Assembly (NCBI GenBank): GCA_014874455.1
Contig: JADBJL010000077.1
Location: 1-58,582, forward strand
Length of the DNA: 58,582 bases
Direction: 5' to 3'
Origin: Thermomicrobiaceae bacterium
GTDB lineage: Bacteria; Chloroflexota; Chloroflexia; Thermomicrobiales; Thermomicrobiaceae
The translations under genes were made by a program, and so were the position numbers. Under the pieces are notes generated by a model. It did no database searches and was not told the origin of the DNA. It saw only the letters and a list, made by a program, of their open reading frames with translations. Shown piece after piece: positions 1 through 7,569 of this stretch (position 1 is its first letter; every line of letters starts with the position of its first letter).

Positions 1-1108
1 TTCCGATCTCGAGCGTCTCCGCCGGGGTGGCCCGGGTGGCGGCGATGGGGGGAACGGCTTCCTGGAAGACGACGCCCTCGCGGGTGGTGGCGATGCCGGT
101 CTGCGCCAGCGCCTCCTCGGTGGCCCGGACGGCCTCCCACAGTGTGGGAGCCTGGACGATGCGCTGCGCCAGCTCGGCCGCGAGGCCGGCACCGCCGTAG
201 CGCCAGCGGTAGTAATGCTGGCCGACGTTGCCGGCCTCCACCTTCCAGCCGTCGGGGTTGTCCGGGGTGTAGGTCAGGACGCGCCGCTCGAAGACCTGCA
301 CCAGCACCCGCTTCGGTACGCCGCCGACCTTCACCGTCGTCCAGTAGGCTTCGGTCAGGGGAAAGCCGGTGGCATAGAACGGGTTCTCGAACAGCCGCCC
401 GTCGCGAACGCCGCCGCCCTCGTAGACCAGCCCGGAGCTGTTCATGAACGCCCAGAAGACCGAGGCCACGGTGTGGTTCGTTTCGGGCACATGGTAAGCG
501 GCCGTCACGCCGTAGCTCGCCAGCGACTCGTCCGCAGTGACCGCGCCGCTGGCGTCAACGGTCTGGATGATGACCGCTCCCTGGGAGAGGGGCTGGTAGC
601 CCATCAGCCCGCTGAAGGTGGCGTAGGTCGGCGCCGAGGGATCCGGGTCACCGGCGATGTACACGCGGGCCGGCTCGCGCTGCTCGAACTGGGTGTCTCC
701 GACCTGCATCTGGCCGGTGATCAGCTCCTTGGCCAGCAGGCCGTTGGTGACGTCCCAGGGCGCGCCGGCGCGGTAGGCGTTGTCCTCCATGCGCGTCTTG
801 TCGAAGTACTGCACGCTGCGCTGGCCGCCGGGCGCCTCCGCGTAGGGCTCGGTCAGCACCCCGGTGTTCGCCTCCGGCCCCCACATCCAGGTGCGGCTGA
901 GCCGGCCCTCGGCGACCGGCCGATCCGTGCGCGCCCAGGTCCGCTCGAACGCCGCAGTGCCGATCGGCGCCGCGCGCGCTGTGTACCCTGCCGGGCCTCC
1001 TGCCCCCACCGGGAAGCCGGCTAAAACCGGCGCGAAGAGGGCCAGGACGACGAGGAGCCGCCCTCGCCAGGGTCTGGCCCGCCTTGGTGCGTGCTGCTGG
1101 TTCGTCAT
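1..1108 (-). CDS. Secreted PETNH-type hypothetical protein (3' end outside window)
   Basis: Reads without a stop from ATG 1108 to the left window edge (369 complete codons), so the C-terminus is missing. A GGAGG lies 9 nt before the ATG. The N-terminus is a signal peptide: Arg-rich residues 9-16, then a hydrophobic stretch (LLVVLALFAPVLAG), then Ala/Gly-rich sequence. The mature part has an F-x-R-T-W start and the segment YHVPETNHTVASVFWAFMN followed by GFPLTEAYW and VQVFERRVLTY. These segments resemble a family of secreted proteins I associate with Chloroflexota (a YFPETGH...GYPITE...QYFERAVFEY pattern). Function is unknown; it is probably an extracellular or cell-wall protein. It is the last visible gene of a minus-strand run and lies 52 nt downstream of the collagen-like gene. 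Confidence 0.75.
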   Translation of the reverse strand, partial: MTNQQHAPRRARPWRGRLLVVLALFAPVLAGFPVGAGGPAGYTARAAPIGTAAFERTWARTDRPVAEGRLSRTWMWGPEANTGVLTEPYAEAPGGQRSVQYFDKTRMEDNAYRAGAPWDVTNGLLAKELITGQMQVGDTQFEQREPARVYIAGDPDPSAPTYATFSGLMGYQPLSQGAVIIQTVDASGAVTADESLASYGVTAAYHVPETNHTVASVFWAFMNSSGLVYEGGGVRDGRLFENPFYATGFPLTEAYWTTVKVGGVPKRVLVQVFERRVLTYTPDNPDGWKVEAGNVGQHYYRWRYGGAGLAAELAQRIVQAPTLWEAVRATEEALAQTGIATTREGVVFQEAVPPIAATRATPAETLEIG

Positions 1109-1160
1109 CGGGCACGTCCTCCGTTGTGTCGAGCCTCGCGCGGATCCGACGCCTCGACGC

Positions 1161-1925
1161 CTAGTTCACGGCGTCCACCTTGATGGCGGTGATGACCGTG
1201 TCGTACGCCATCACCCGGCTGTCGCCTGTGATCGTCGTGCTATACGCCCAGCACCGGACCTCGATCGTTGTCGGCTCAGTGAACTGGGCTACTCTCTGCA
1301 TCGCCAGATCTCCAATGTAGGCACCGTCACGGAAGCCATCGAGGGCTATACCGTACCAGGTGTCAAAAAGCTCACAGATGACGTTGCGAGAGCGGTCCTG
1401 TTCACTCGGGAGTAGGAAGAACGCGTGATTGACAAACACGGTTGTCACGAGGACAACATATTTCCCGGGTGGGACGCTCAAGCTACCGATCAGCGCCCCT
1501 GCATCACTGGGGTTGTTGGGGTCGCCCCACGGAATGGGGGTGCCGCTGCCAAAGCTTTGAAGACTGCTGCTGAGCAGTCCGGAGGTATAGACCTGGCTCA
1601 CACCGGACGGCCCCGCAGGCCCTTGCGGGCCTTGAGGCCCGGCCGGTCCCTGTGGCCCTGCCGGCCCAGGTGGGCCTTGTGGCCCTGGCGGCCCCATCGG
1701 GCCGGTCTGGTTCCAACTGACGAGTGTCTCTTGAGGACTGCAGGTTGGCGGTCCACTCGTCGTGACCAACCTCAGCATGCCACCCTGCGTGAGGCAGGCG
1801 TAGAAGGTGAGATGGTTGGTCGCCTGGGCCACGAAGGCTGCCCCTGCCACGAACCCCAGCACCAGCACAAGCGCCAGAACCAGTGGGCGCGACAGCCCAT
1901 GTCGGTAAGGAATTCCTAGCCTCAT
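1161..1925 (-). CDS. Collagen-like membrane-anchored surface protein
   Basis: 254 aa from ATG 1925, chosen because AAAGGAG and GGGAG lie just upstream and a signal-anchor helix follows at once (residues about 13-35, LVLALVLVLGFVAGAAFVAQ). Residues 75-108 are 11 uninterrupted Gly-X-Y triplets, mostly GPQ, GPA and GPP (nt about 1605-1703), as in bacterial collagen-like proteins that form triple helices. The C-terminal about 145 residues form a non-repetitive domain with scattered Cys, probably a beta-rich head or trimerisation domain. Likely exported and anchored by the N-terminal helix. A longer reading from codons upstream would add an Arg-rich segment before the anchor and has no ribosome binding site. 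Confidence 0.75.
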   Translation of the reverse strand: MRLGIPYRHGLSRPLVLALVLVLGFVAGAAFVAQATNHLTFYACLTQGGMLRLVTTSGPPTCSPQETLVSWNQTGPMGPPGPQGPPGPAGPQGPAGPQGPQGPAGPSGVSQVYTSGLLSSSLQSFGSGTPIPWGDPNNPSDAGALIGSLSVPPGKYVVLVTTVFVNHAFFLLPSEQDRSRNVICELFDTWYGIALDGFRDGAYIGDLAMQRVAQFTEPTTIEVRCWAYSTTITGDSRVMAYDTVITAIKVDAVN

Positions 1926-1977
1926 GACTCCCTTATCTCCTTTCTTGCCCATCGTGCGCCATGCTTCGCCGCTCGAA

Positions 1978-2253
1978 CTAGCGATCCAGCCTGGTCTCCC
2001 CTCCCTCGCTCCCCGGCGCGCCGTCGTGCTCGCCCCGGGCAACACTGCCAGCGCCTTCTGTCTCCGCTGGCGGTGGCGTACCCTGGCTGCGAGCCTGGAT
2101 CCACGCCAGCGCCTCCGCCACCGAGCCGACCAGCGCGCGCTCGCCGGACTGGACATGCTCGACTTCGACGCGGCTGCGCCCGCGCGCCAGTCGCCAGACG
2201 CGGAGCAAGAACGACTGGTGTCTCCCCATCGCCTCGCCTCGCTCGACGCTCAC
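1978..2253 (-). CDS. Small conserved hypothetical protein (FLLRVWR type)
   Basis: 91 aa from GTG 2253, or 83 aa from ATG 2229. The ATG has a GAGG-rich stretch about 5 nt upstream and starts MGRHQSFLLRVWR, so it is the likelier start. The core pattern FLLRVWR...VEHVQSGER...SVAEALAWI resembles short proteins I recall from Chloroflexota that often sit next to signal-transduction ATPases. No catalytic motif, membrane segment or Cys pair is visible. It lies 115 nt downstream of the large BTAD-LuxR regulator on the same strand, so it could be co-transcribed with it. The role is unknown. Confidence 0.55.
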   Translation of the reverse strand: MSVERGEAMGRHQSFLLRVWRLARGRSRVEVEHVQSGERALVGSVAEALAWIQARSQGTPPPAETEGAGSVARGEHDGAPGSEGGETRLDR

Positions 2254-2368
2254 TCCAGGTCTTCGCGTCCCAGCCTAGCGAGGCCGCGTCCATGGAGCGT
2301 TGGGGTGGATACGTGTACCGATGTACGTGCAGCAAGGAGAAGATCGAGGATGAGGGCTATGGGAGCGA

Positions 2369-5300
2369 CTACGCCGGTGGCTCGACCAGGCCCTGCTCGC
2401 GTGCCCAGGCGGCCACCGCCGCTCGTGACGGTACCCCGAGCTTGCCCAGAATGTGGCCCACGTGTGTGTCGACGGTGCGCTGGGCGATGCCGAGCTCGGT
2501 AGCGATTGCCCGGTTGGTCAGCCCGCGGGCGATGAGCGCCGCGATCTGCCGCTCGCGCCGGCTGAGCGAGGCCGTCGCTCTGCCGAGCCCTGGCTGATCC
2601 GCGGCTAGCCGCCCTGCCATCTGCTCGGCCGCGCCCACCGCCTCGGCGAGGGAGAGGGCGTGTCCGGCTGATTGCGCGTCCTCGAGCCGAACCGCGTCGA
2701 GCCGGCTGCGCAGCGAGGTGAGGAGTCGCTCTCGCTCCAGGCGCTCGATAGCGTCGAGCGACGCGCGCAGGCGCTCACGCTCGGCGCCCGCCGCGGCGTG
2801 GAGCCGCGCGGCCTCGTACGCCTTACCGGCCAGCGCGGCGGTCGCGGCCAGCCCCTCGATGCACATCACGATGCCGCGGGGGTGACCGAGCTCGCGGTGC
2901 AGCGCCAGGCTCTCTCCGAAGAGCCGCGCGGCGCCGCGAAGGTCTCCCCGGTGAAGCGCGACATAGCCGAGGTTGTGCAAGCGCAGGGCTTGCCCAGCGC
3001 GATGGCCGGTGACCCGGTCGAGCACGAGCGCCTCCTCATAGAGGGCGGCCGCACGCTCGTCGTCCCCACGCAGGCGGGCCTCGTCGCCCAGGCTGTTCAG
3101 CGCCCGTGCCAGCCCAGCCGGGTCATCTACCCGGCGGAAGAGCGCGACGCTCTCCTCCAGCGCGGCCAGTGCGGCCGCCTGGTCGCCGAAGGCGCCGGCG
3201 ATGTGTGCCCGGAAGACGAGCGCCCAGGCTGCTCCACCTTGGTCGCCGCTGCGCCGGTGGAGCGCCAGGCTGGTGTCGCAGCGAGCGAGCGCGTCGCGCA
3301 GGGCGCCCGCGCGCCAGAGCAAGACGGCCGCGCCGAGCAGCGCCTTCGCCAGCACGGGCGCCTCCGCCTCGCGCGCGCCTTCCGAGCGCGCGAGCGCTAG
3401 GAAGCGCGTGAGCCACTCGCTGCCCTCGCGGTAGTGCGCGTGCATGTACCAGAACCACCAGAGCGCCCCCGCCAGCCGCAGGCCCGCCCAGGCCTCCCGC
3501 CGCTCGAGGAACCAGGCCAGGGCCGCGCGGAGGTTGTGGTGCTCGCGCTCCAGCCGGGCGAACCAGACGCTCTGCTCCGGCCCGCGCAGCGCAGGCTCCG
3601 CCTCCTCGGCCAGGGCGAGGTAGCAGGTCGCATGCCGCGCGCGCAGCGCCTCGACCTCGCCGGCCTCCGCCAGCCGCTCGGCGGCGTACTGGCGCACCGT
3701 CTCCAACAGCCGGTAGCGCCCGTCCGGGTCGCTCGGGTCGGTGACGACGAGCGACTTCTCGACCAGTTGGAACAGGAGATCCCAGACTTGCTCGCGCGGG
3801 AGCTCCGAACCGGGCACGACCGACTCGATCGCGGCGAGCGTGCCGCCGCCAGCGAAGACCGCCAGCCGGCGCAGCAGCGCTCGCTCCGGCTCCGACAGGA
3901 GCGCGTAGCTCCAGTCCAGGGTCGCCCGCAGGGTGCGCTGCCGGGGGCTGGGCGTCCGGCTAGCGCCGGCCAGGAGCCGCAGCGGGTCACCGAGCGCCGC
4001 GGCCAGTTGCTCCAGCGTCAGTGCCGCGAGGCGCGCGGCGGCCAGCTCGATCGCCAGCGGTAACCCCTCCAGTCTCCGGCAGATCTCGGTGACCAGAGGC
4101 ACGCGCTGCTCGCTGAGGGTGAAGTCAGGCTGTACCAGCGCGGCGCGCTCGCAGAAGAGGCGCACCGCCTCGCTGCGATAGAGATCCTCGCTCGAGAGGA
4201 CGCGGTGCAGATCCGGCAACTCCAGCGGGGGCACCCGCCAGACCCGCTCTCCTGGTACGCGCAGCGGTTCGCGGCTGGTGGCCAGGATCTGCACGCCAGG
4301 GCAGCCGGCCAGCACGACCATCGCGAGCTGAGCGCACGCGTCGATCAGGTGCTCGCAGTTGTCGAGCAAGAGCAGTAGCCGTCGGCTGCGCAGCCCCTCG
4401 ACCAAGCTCGTCATCGATGACCGCCGGGGCTCGGGCTCGACGCCGAGCGTCGCTGCGACAGTCTCCGGGACGACGGCCGGGTCGGTGAGCGCGCCGAGCT
4501 CGATCAGCCACACGCCATCCGGGTAGACCGCCACCAGCTCCGACGCGACCGCGAGCGCGAGGCGGGTCTTGCCGCAGCCGCCGACCCCAGTCAGCGTGAG
4601 CAGACGAGCCGGCACGGGGTCGACCAGCAGCTCGGCGATTGCCTCCTTCTCCCGCTGCCTGCCGACGAAGCTGGTGAGCTGCACGGGCAAGTTGTCTCGC
4701 CGCGACGGCGCCGCCGGTTCCGGGGCGCTACTCGGCTCCGAGGGAGCCGGGAAAGTGCCCGACAGGATCGCGAGGTAGAGGCACTGCGTCGCCGGAGCCG
4801 GCGCGACGTCGAGTTCGCGCCGCAGCGTGTCGCGCAGCCGGCGATAGTGGCGCAGCGCCTGCTGGCGCCGGCCAGTGAGCGCGAAGAGACGCATCAGGCG
4901 GGCGTGGGCGTCCTCGAGCGCCGGCTCGAGCACGACCGCTCGCTCCAGCGCCGCGATCGCCGACGGGTACTCGCCGCCTCGCTCGTGCAGGTCGGCCAGT
5001 TCGAGGAGCAGCCCCAGGAACGTCTCGCGGAGCGACTCGCGCCGCGTGGTCGTCCAGTCCTCGTAGCGTTCCTCCGGGAGCAGGTCGCCGGCATAGAGGT
5101 CGATGGCCGCCTGGTAGGCCGCGACCTCGCCGGAGCGGCGAGCGGCTGCCGCGGCCGCTTCGAACGCCTCCACGTCGATCCAGAGCGGCCCCTCAGGGTA
5201 GAGCAGCAGGCGCTCGCCGCGAGTCTGGACGAGCGCCTGCGGGGGAGCCGGTAGCGCACGAAGCACGCGCCTGGCCGCGTGGAGCGCTGAGCGTAACCGG

Positions 5301-5668
5301 GCCGAGGCGGTCTCCGGGTCTTCGTCGGGCCAGAGGAGGTCGATGACCTCATCGCGATAGAGCGCGTGTGCTGGAGAGAGCGCGAGGAGCTTGAGCAGGG
5401 CAGCGGCCGCCCGCCCACGCCAGCTCGCGCTTCCCAGTGCCACCTCTCCTAGTGCCATCGAGAACCCGCCAAGGAGCCGGATGCGGAGCGTCGCCGGCTC
5501 GCTGGCCGGTCGCTGTGCAGGCTCGCTAGCTACCCTGGATGGGTCGGCGAGCCCGCGGCCAGAGCCGCCGCTGGAGCGCGAATCCCGATGGGCGGTCGCC
5601 TCCCCGGCCGAGCGCTCGATCACGACCGATATCCGCGTCCCGATGGAGCTTACCCCCAATGCTCGCAT
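2369..5668 (-). CDS. BTAD / NB-ARC / TPR / LuxR-type transcriptional regulator
   Basis: 1099 aa from ATG 5668, which has GGGAG 5 nt upstream. The open frame continues further upstream into the selA 3' end, but that extension has no family resemblance. Domains in order: a short winged-helix/BTAD region after LRIRLLGGFS (residues about 60-320: LLWPDEDPETASARLRSALH, then LEDAHARLMRLFALTGRRQQ), an NB-ARC/STAND ATPase with Walker A GVGGCGKT and LLLLDNCEHL, a TPR-like helical region, and a C-terminal LuxR HTH (LSRRERQIAALIARGLTNR). This is the architecture of AfsR/SARP-like signal-integrating activators with an added LuxR head, common in Chloroflexota and Actinomycetota. The inducer and targets cannot be read from the sequence. 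It begins 125 nt beyond the end of selA on the same strand. Confidence 0.9.
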   Translation of the reverse strand: MRALGVSSIGTRISVVIERSAGEATAHRDSRSSGGSGRGLADPSRVASEPAQRPASEPATLRIRLLGGFSMALGEVALGSASWRGRAAAALLKLLALSPAHALYRDEVIDLLWPDEDPETASARLRSALHAARRVLRALPAPPQALVQTRGERLLLYPEGPLWIDVEAFEAAAAAARRSGEVAAYQAAIDLYAGDLLPEERYEDWTTTRRESLRETFLGLLLELADLHERGGEYPSAIAALERAVVLEPALEDAHARLMRLFALTGRRQQALRHYRRLRDTLRRELDVAPAPATQCLYLAILSGTFPAPSEPSSAPEPAAPSRRDNLPVQLTSFVGRQREKEAIAELLVDPVPARLLTLTGVGGCGKTRLALAVASELVAVYPDGVWLIELGALTDPAVVPETVAATLGVEPEPRRSSMTSLVEGLRSRRLLLLLDNCEHLIDACAQLAMVVLAGCPGVQILATSREPLRVPGERVWRVPPLELPDLHRVLSSEDLYRSEAVRLFCERAALVQPDFTLSEQRVPLVTEICRRLEGLPLAIELAAARLAALTLEQLAAALGDPLRLLAGASRTPSPRQRTLRATLDWSYALLSEPERALLRRLAVFAGGGTLAAIESVVPGSELPREQVWDLLFQLVEKSLVVTDPSDPDGRYRLLETVRQYAAERLAEAGEVEALRARHATCYLALAEEAEPALRGPEQSVWFARLEREHHNLRAALAWFLERREAWAGLRLAGALWWFWYMHAHYREGSEWLTRFLALARSEGAREAEAPVLAKALLGAAVLLWRAGALRDALARCDTSLALHRRSGDQGGAAWALVFRAHIAGAFGDQAAALAALEESVALFRRVDDPAGLARALNSLGDEARLRGDDERAAALYEEALVLDRVTGHRAGQALRLHNLGYVALHRGDLRGAARLFGESLALHRELGHPRGIVMCIEGLAATAALAGKAYEAARLHAAAGAERERLRASLDAIERLERERLLTSLRSRLDAVRLEDAQSAGHALSLAEAVGAAEQMAGRLAADQPGLGRATASLSRRERQIAALIARGLTNRAIATELGIAQRTVDTHVGHILGKLGVPSRAAVAAWAREQGLVEPPA

Positions 5669-5792
5669 GATACTCCCAAGCGCGGCTTCGGCCAAGAGGA
5701 CGAGCGTACGCCTTCCGGGGCTCGGGCTGGGTGGAGCCAATGCGCGGGCAGCAGTGCCAGCAGGCGGCCAGGGGCTGGCGGAGCAGGTGATC

Positions 5793-7238
5793 CTACGCCC
5801 CGCCTCGCTCCAGCGCCTGCCGGAGCGCCTGGACGAGGTCGCCGTCCTGATCGGGCAGCACAGTACGGGCATCGATCAGCAGGCGCCCGCTCTCGACCCG
5901 AGGCACGACGGCCGGCCGGCCCGTGCGCAGGCGGTGGGCGAGCTGGTTGAGCGTCAGGCCATGCGCGCGGGCGACCGCCTCCGGGATCGCCAGCGCGCGG
6001 CTCGGGAGTGTCTCGCCGGGTAGCGAGCCGCCCCCGACCGTCGCCTGGCTCTCGACCACTGCCAGGCCAGGCAGGTGACCGAGCTGGGCCAGCCACGATC
6101 GGCACCGTGCCTCGAGCTGATCCAGCGGCGTGCTGATTATTCGCCAGACCGGCACCTTGGTCAACGCCTCGTTGTAGAGGTAGTGGCGCAGGGTCGCGGC
6201 GATGCCCGCGAGGGCTGTCTTGTCGGCCCGCACTGCCCGCGCCAGCGGGTGCGCGGCCACGCGGCTCACCAACTCCCACTTGCCGGAGATGATGCCGGCC
6301 TGCGGCCCGCCCAGCAGCTTGTCGCCGGAGAAGCAGACGATGTCGACTCCGGCCGAGAGCGCCTCCCCCACCGTCGGCTCGTGGGCCAGGCCGAAGGGTG
6401 CGGTGTCGAGCAGCGCCCCGCTACCCAGATCCTCGATCAAGAGAATGCCGTGCTGGTGGGCCAGCTCGGCCAGCTCGGCCAGCGCCGGCTGAGCGGTGAA
6501 GCCGACGATCCGGAAGTTGCTCCAGTGTACCGAGAGGATGGCCGCTGTCTCCGAAGTGATCGCGGCTGCGTAGTCGCGCGCGTAGGTGCGGTTGGTCGTT
6601 CCGACCTCGACCAGCCGGGCGCCGCTCTGTGCCAGCACCTCCGGGATCCGGAACCCCCCGCCGATCTCGATCGCCTGGCCACGCGAGACGATGACCTCGC
6701 GCCCGGCGCAGAGGGCGCTCAAAACGAGCAGCACGGCGGCGGCGTTGTTGTTGACGACCAGCGACGACTCGGCTCCGACGAGCAGGCGGAGCAGCCGGCT
6801 GATCTCGACCATGCGCCCACCCCGGCGCCCGCTGTCGAGCTCGAGCTCGAGGGGGGTGTAGCGCGAGGCGGCCAGGGCCATCGCCTCTGCCGTCTCCGCG
6901 CTGACAGGGGCGCGGCCCAGGTTCGTGTGGACGATCACGCCGGTTCCGTTGATGAGCGGTGTCAGGCGTGAGCGTTCCAGTTGGTCGAGCTCTCGCCGGA
7001 CTGCCTGGATGATCTGGTCAGGATCGACCTCTGTCGTGCCGCTCAGGATCGCCGCGCGGACGCGGCCGACGACCTGCTGCGCGACCTGCGTGACGACCTC
7101 CTTGGGGAACCGCTCCTGGTAGCGGTCGAGCTCGGGGTAGGCCAGGATTGCGCTGATGGAGGGGATCTGTCGGAGGCGCTGTTGTCGCTCCTGGTCTGTT
7201 CCTGCCTGCGGCGATGGTGCTGGGACACCTTCGGCCAT
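5793..7238 (-). CDS. selA: L-seryl-tRNA(Sec) selenium transferase
   Basis: 481 aa, full length for SelA. It converts Ser-tRNA(Sec) to Sec-tRNA(Sec) with selenophosphate, using PLP. Seen: the N-terminal tRNA-binding part (RLRQIPSISAIL...RFPKEVVT), the INGTGVIVHTNLGRAP motif, NNNAAAVLL, and the PLP lysine K307 in VCFSGDKLLGGPQAG. ATG 7238 has AAGGGG about 9 nt upstream. The gene starts 135 nt beyond a tRNA-Pro gene on the same strand. The other selenocysteine genes (selB, selC, selD) are not in this window, and no selenoprotein with an in-frame TGA and SECIS is evident here, so its partners must lie elsewhere if selenocysteine is used. Confidence 0.93.
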   Translation of the reverse strand: MAEGVPAPSPQAGTDQERQQRLRQIPSISAILAYPELDRYQERFPKEVVTQVAQQVVGRVRAAILSGTTEVDPDQIIQAVRRELDQLERSRLTPLINGTGVIVHTNLGRAPVSAETAEAMALAASRYTPLELELDSGRRGGRMVEISRLLRLLVGAESSLVVNNNAAAVLLVLSALCAGREVIVSRGQAIEIGGGFRIPEVLAQSGARLVEVGTTNRTYARDYAAAITSETAAILSVHWSNFRIVGFTAQPALAELAELAHQHGILLIEDLGSGALLDTAPFGLAHEPTVGEALSAGVDIVCFSGDKLLGGPQAGIISGKWELVSRVAAHPLARAVRADKTALAGIAATLRHYLYNEALTKVPVWRIISTPLDQLEARCRSWLAQLGHLPGLAVVESQATVGGGSLPGETLPSRALAIPEAVARAHGLTLNQLAHRLRTGRPAVVPRVESGRLLIDARTVLPDQDGDLVQALRQALERGGA

Positions 7239-7346
7239 GCCGGATCGCCCCTTCCGTCACTGCCCGCCTCGGCGAGGGAGCGTGCCCACGCTCGCCTGGC
7301 CGGCATACGGTTCTCGACCAGATAGCGTACCAGGACAGAAAGCAAC

Positions 7347-7370
7347 GGAGGACGGTGCTTGCCGTCCTCC
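7347..7370 (-). terminator. Rho-independent terminator after tRNA-Pro
   Basis: A perfect 9-bp stem (GGAGGACGG and CCGTCCTCC) closes a 6-nt loop. On the minus strand it begins 4 nt after the mature 3' end of tRNA-Pro and is followed by the T-rich TTGCTTTCT. Its position suggests it ends the tRNA transcript before selA. Confidence 0.7.
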
Positions 7371-7371
7371 C

Positions 7372-7448
<77 letters not shown>

Positions 7449-7569
7449 TCGACGCAACAGTATACCACGAATTCCCTGGGCTGGACAACGAGCGCGATGG
7501 CAGGCCAGCAGCCCAAGGCGCGGGTGCGTCGGCGTCCTCGCTGTTCGCGCGCCCGCTGGCCAGGACAGG

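Noticed and set aside
648-1115. 155-aa frame from 1115 on the minus strand
   Set aside because: It is out of frame with the signal-peptide protein starting at ATG 1108, which reads through to the window edge with family likeness.
1605-1703. DNA tandem repeat as a mobile element
   Set aside because: The repetition follows from the Gly-X-Y codons of the collagen-like protein.
2672-3400. Long open frame on the plus strand over the BTAD regulator
   Set aside because: High-GC DNA gives open antisense frames; the residues are Arg/Gln-rich and lack motifs, while the minus-strand frame has clear domains.
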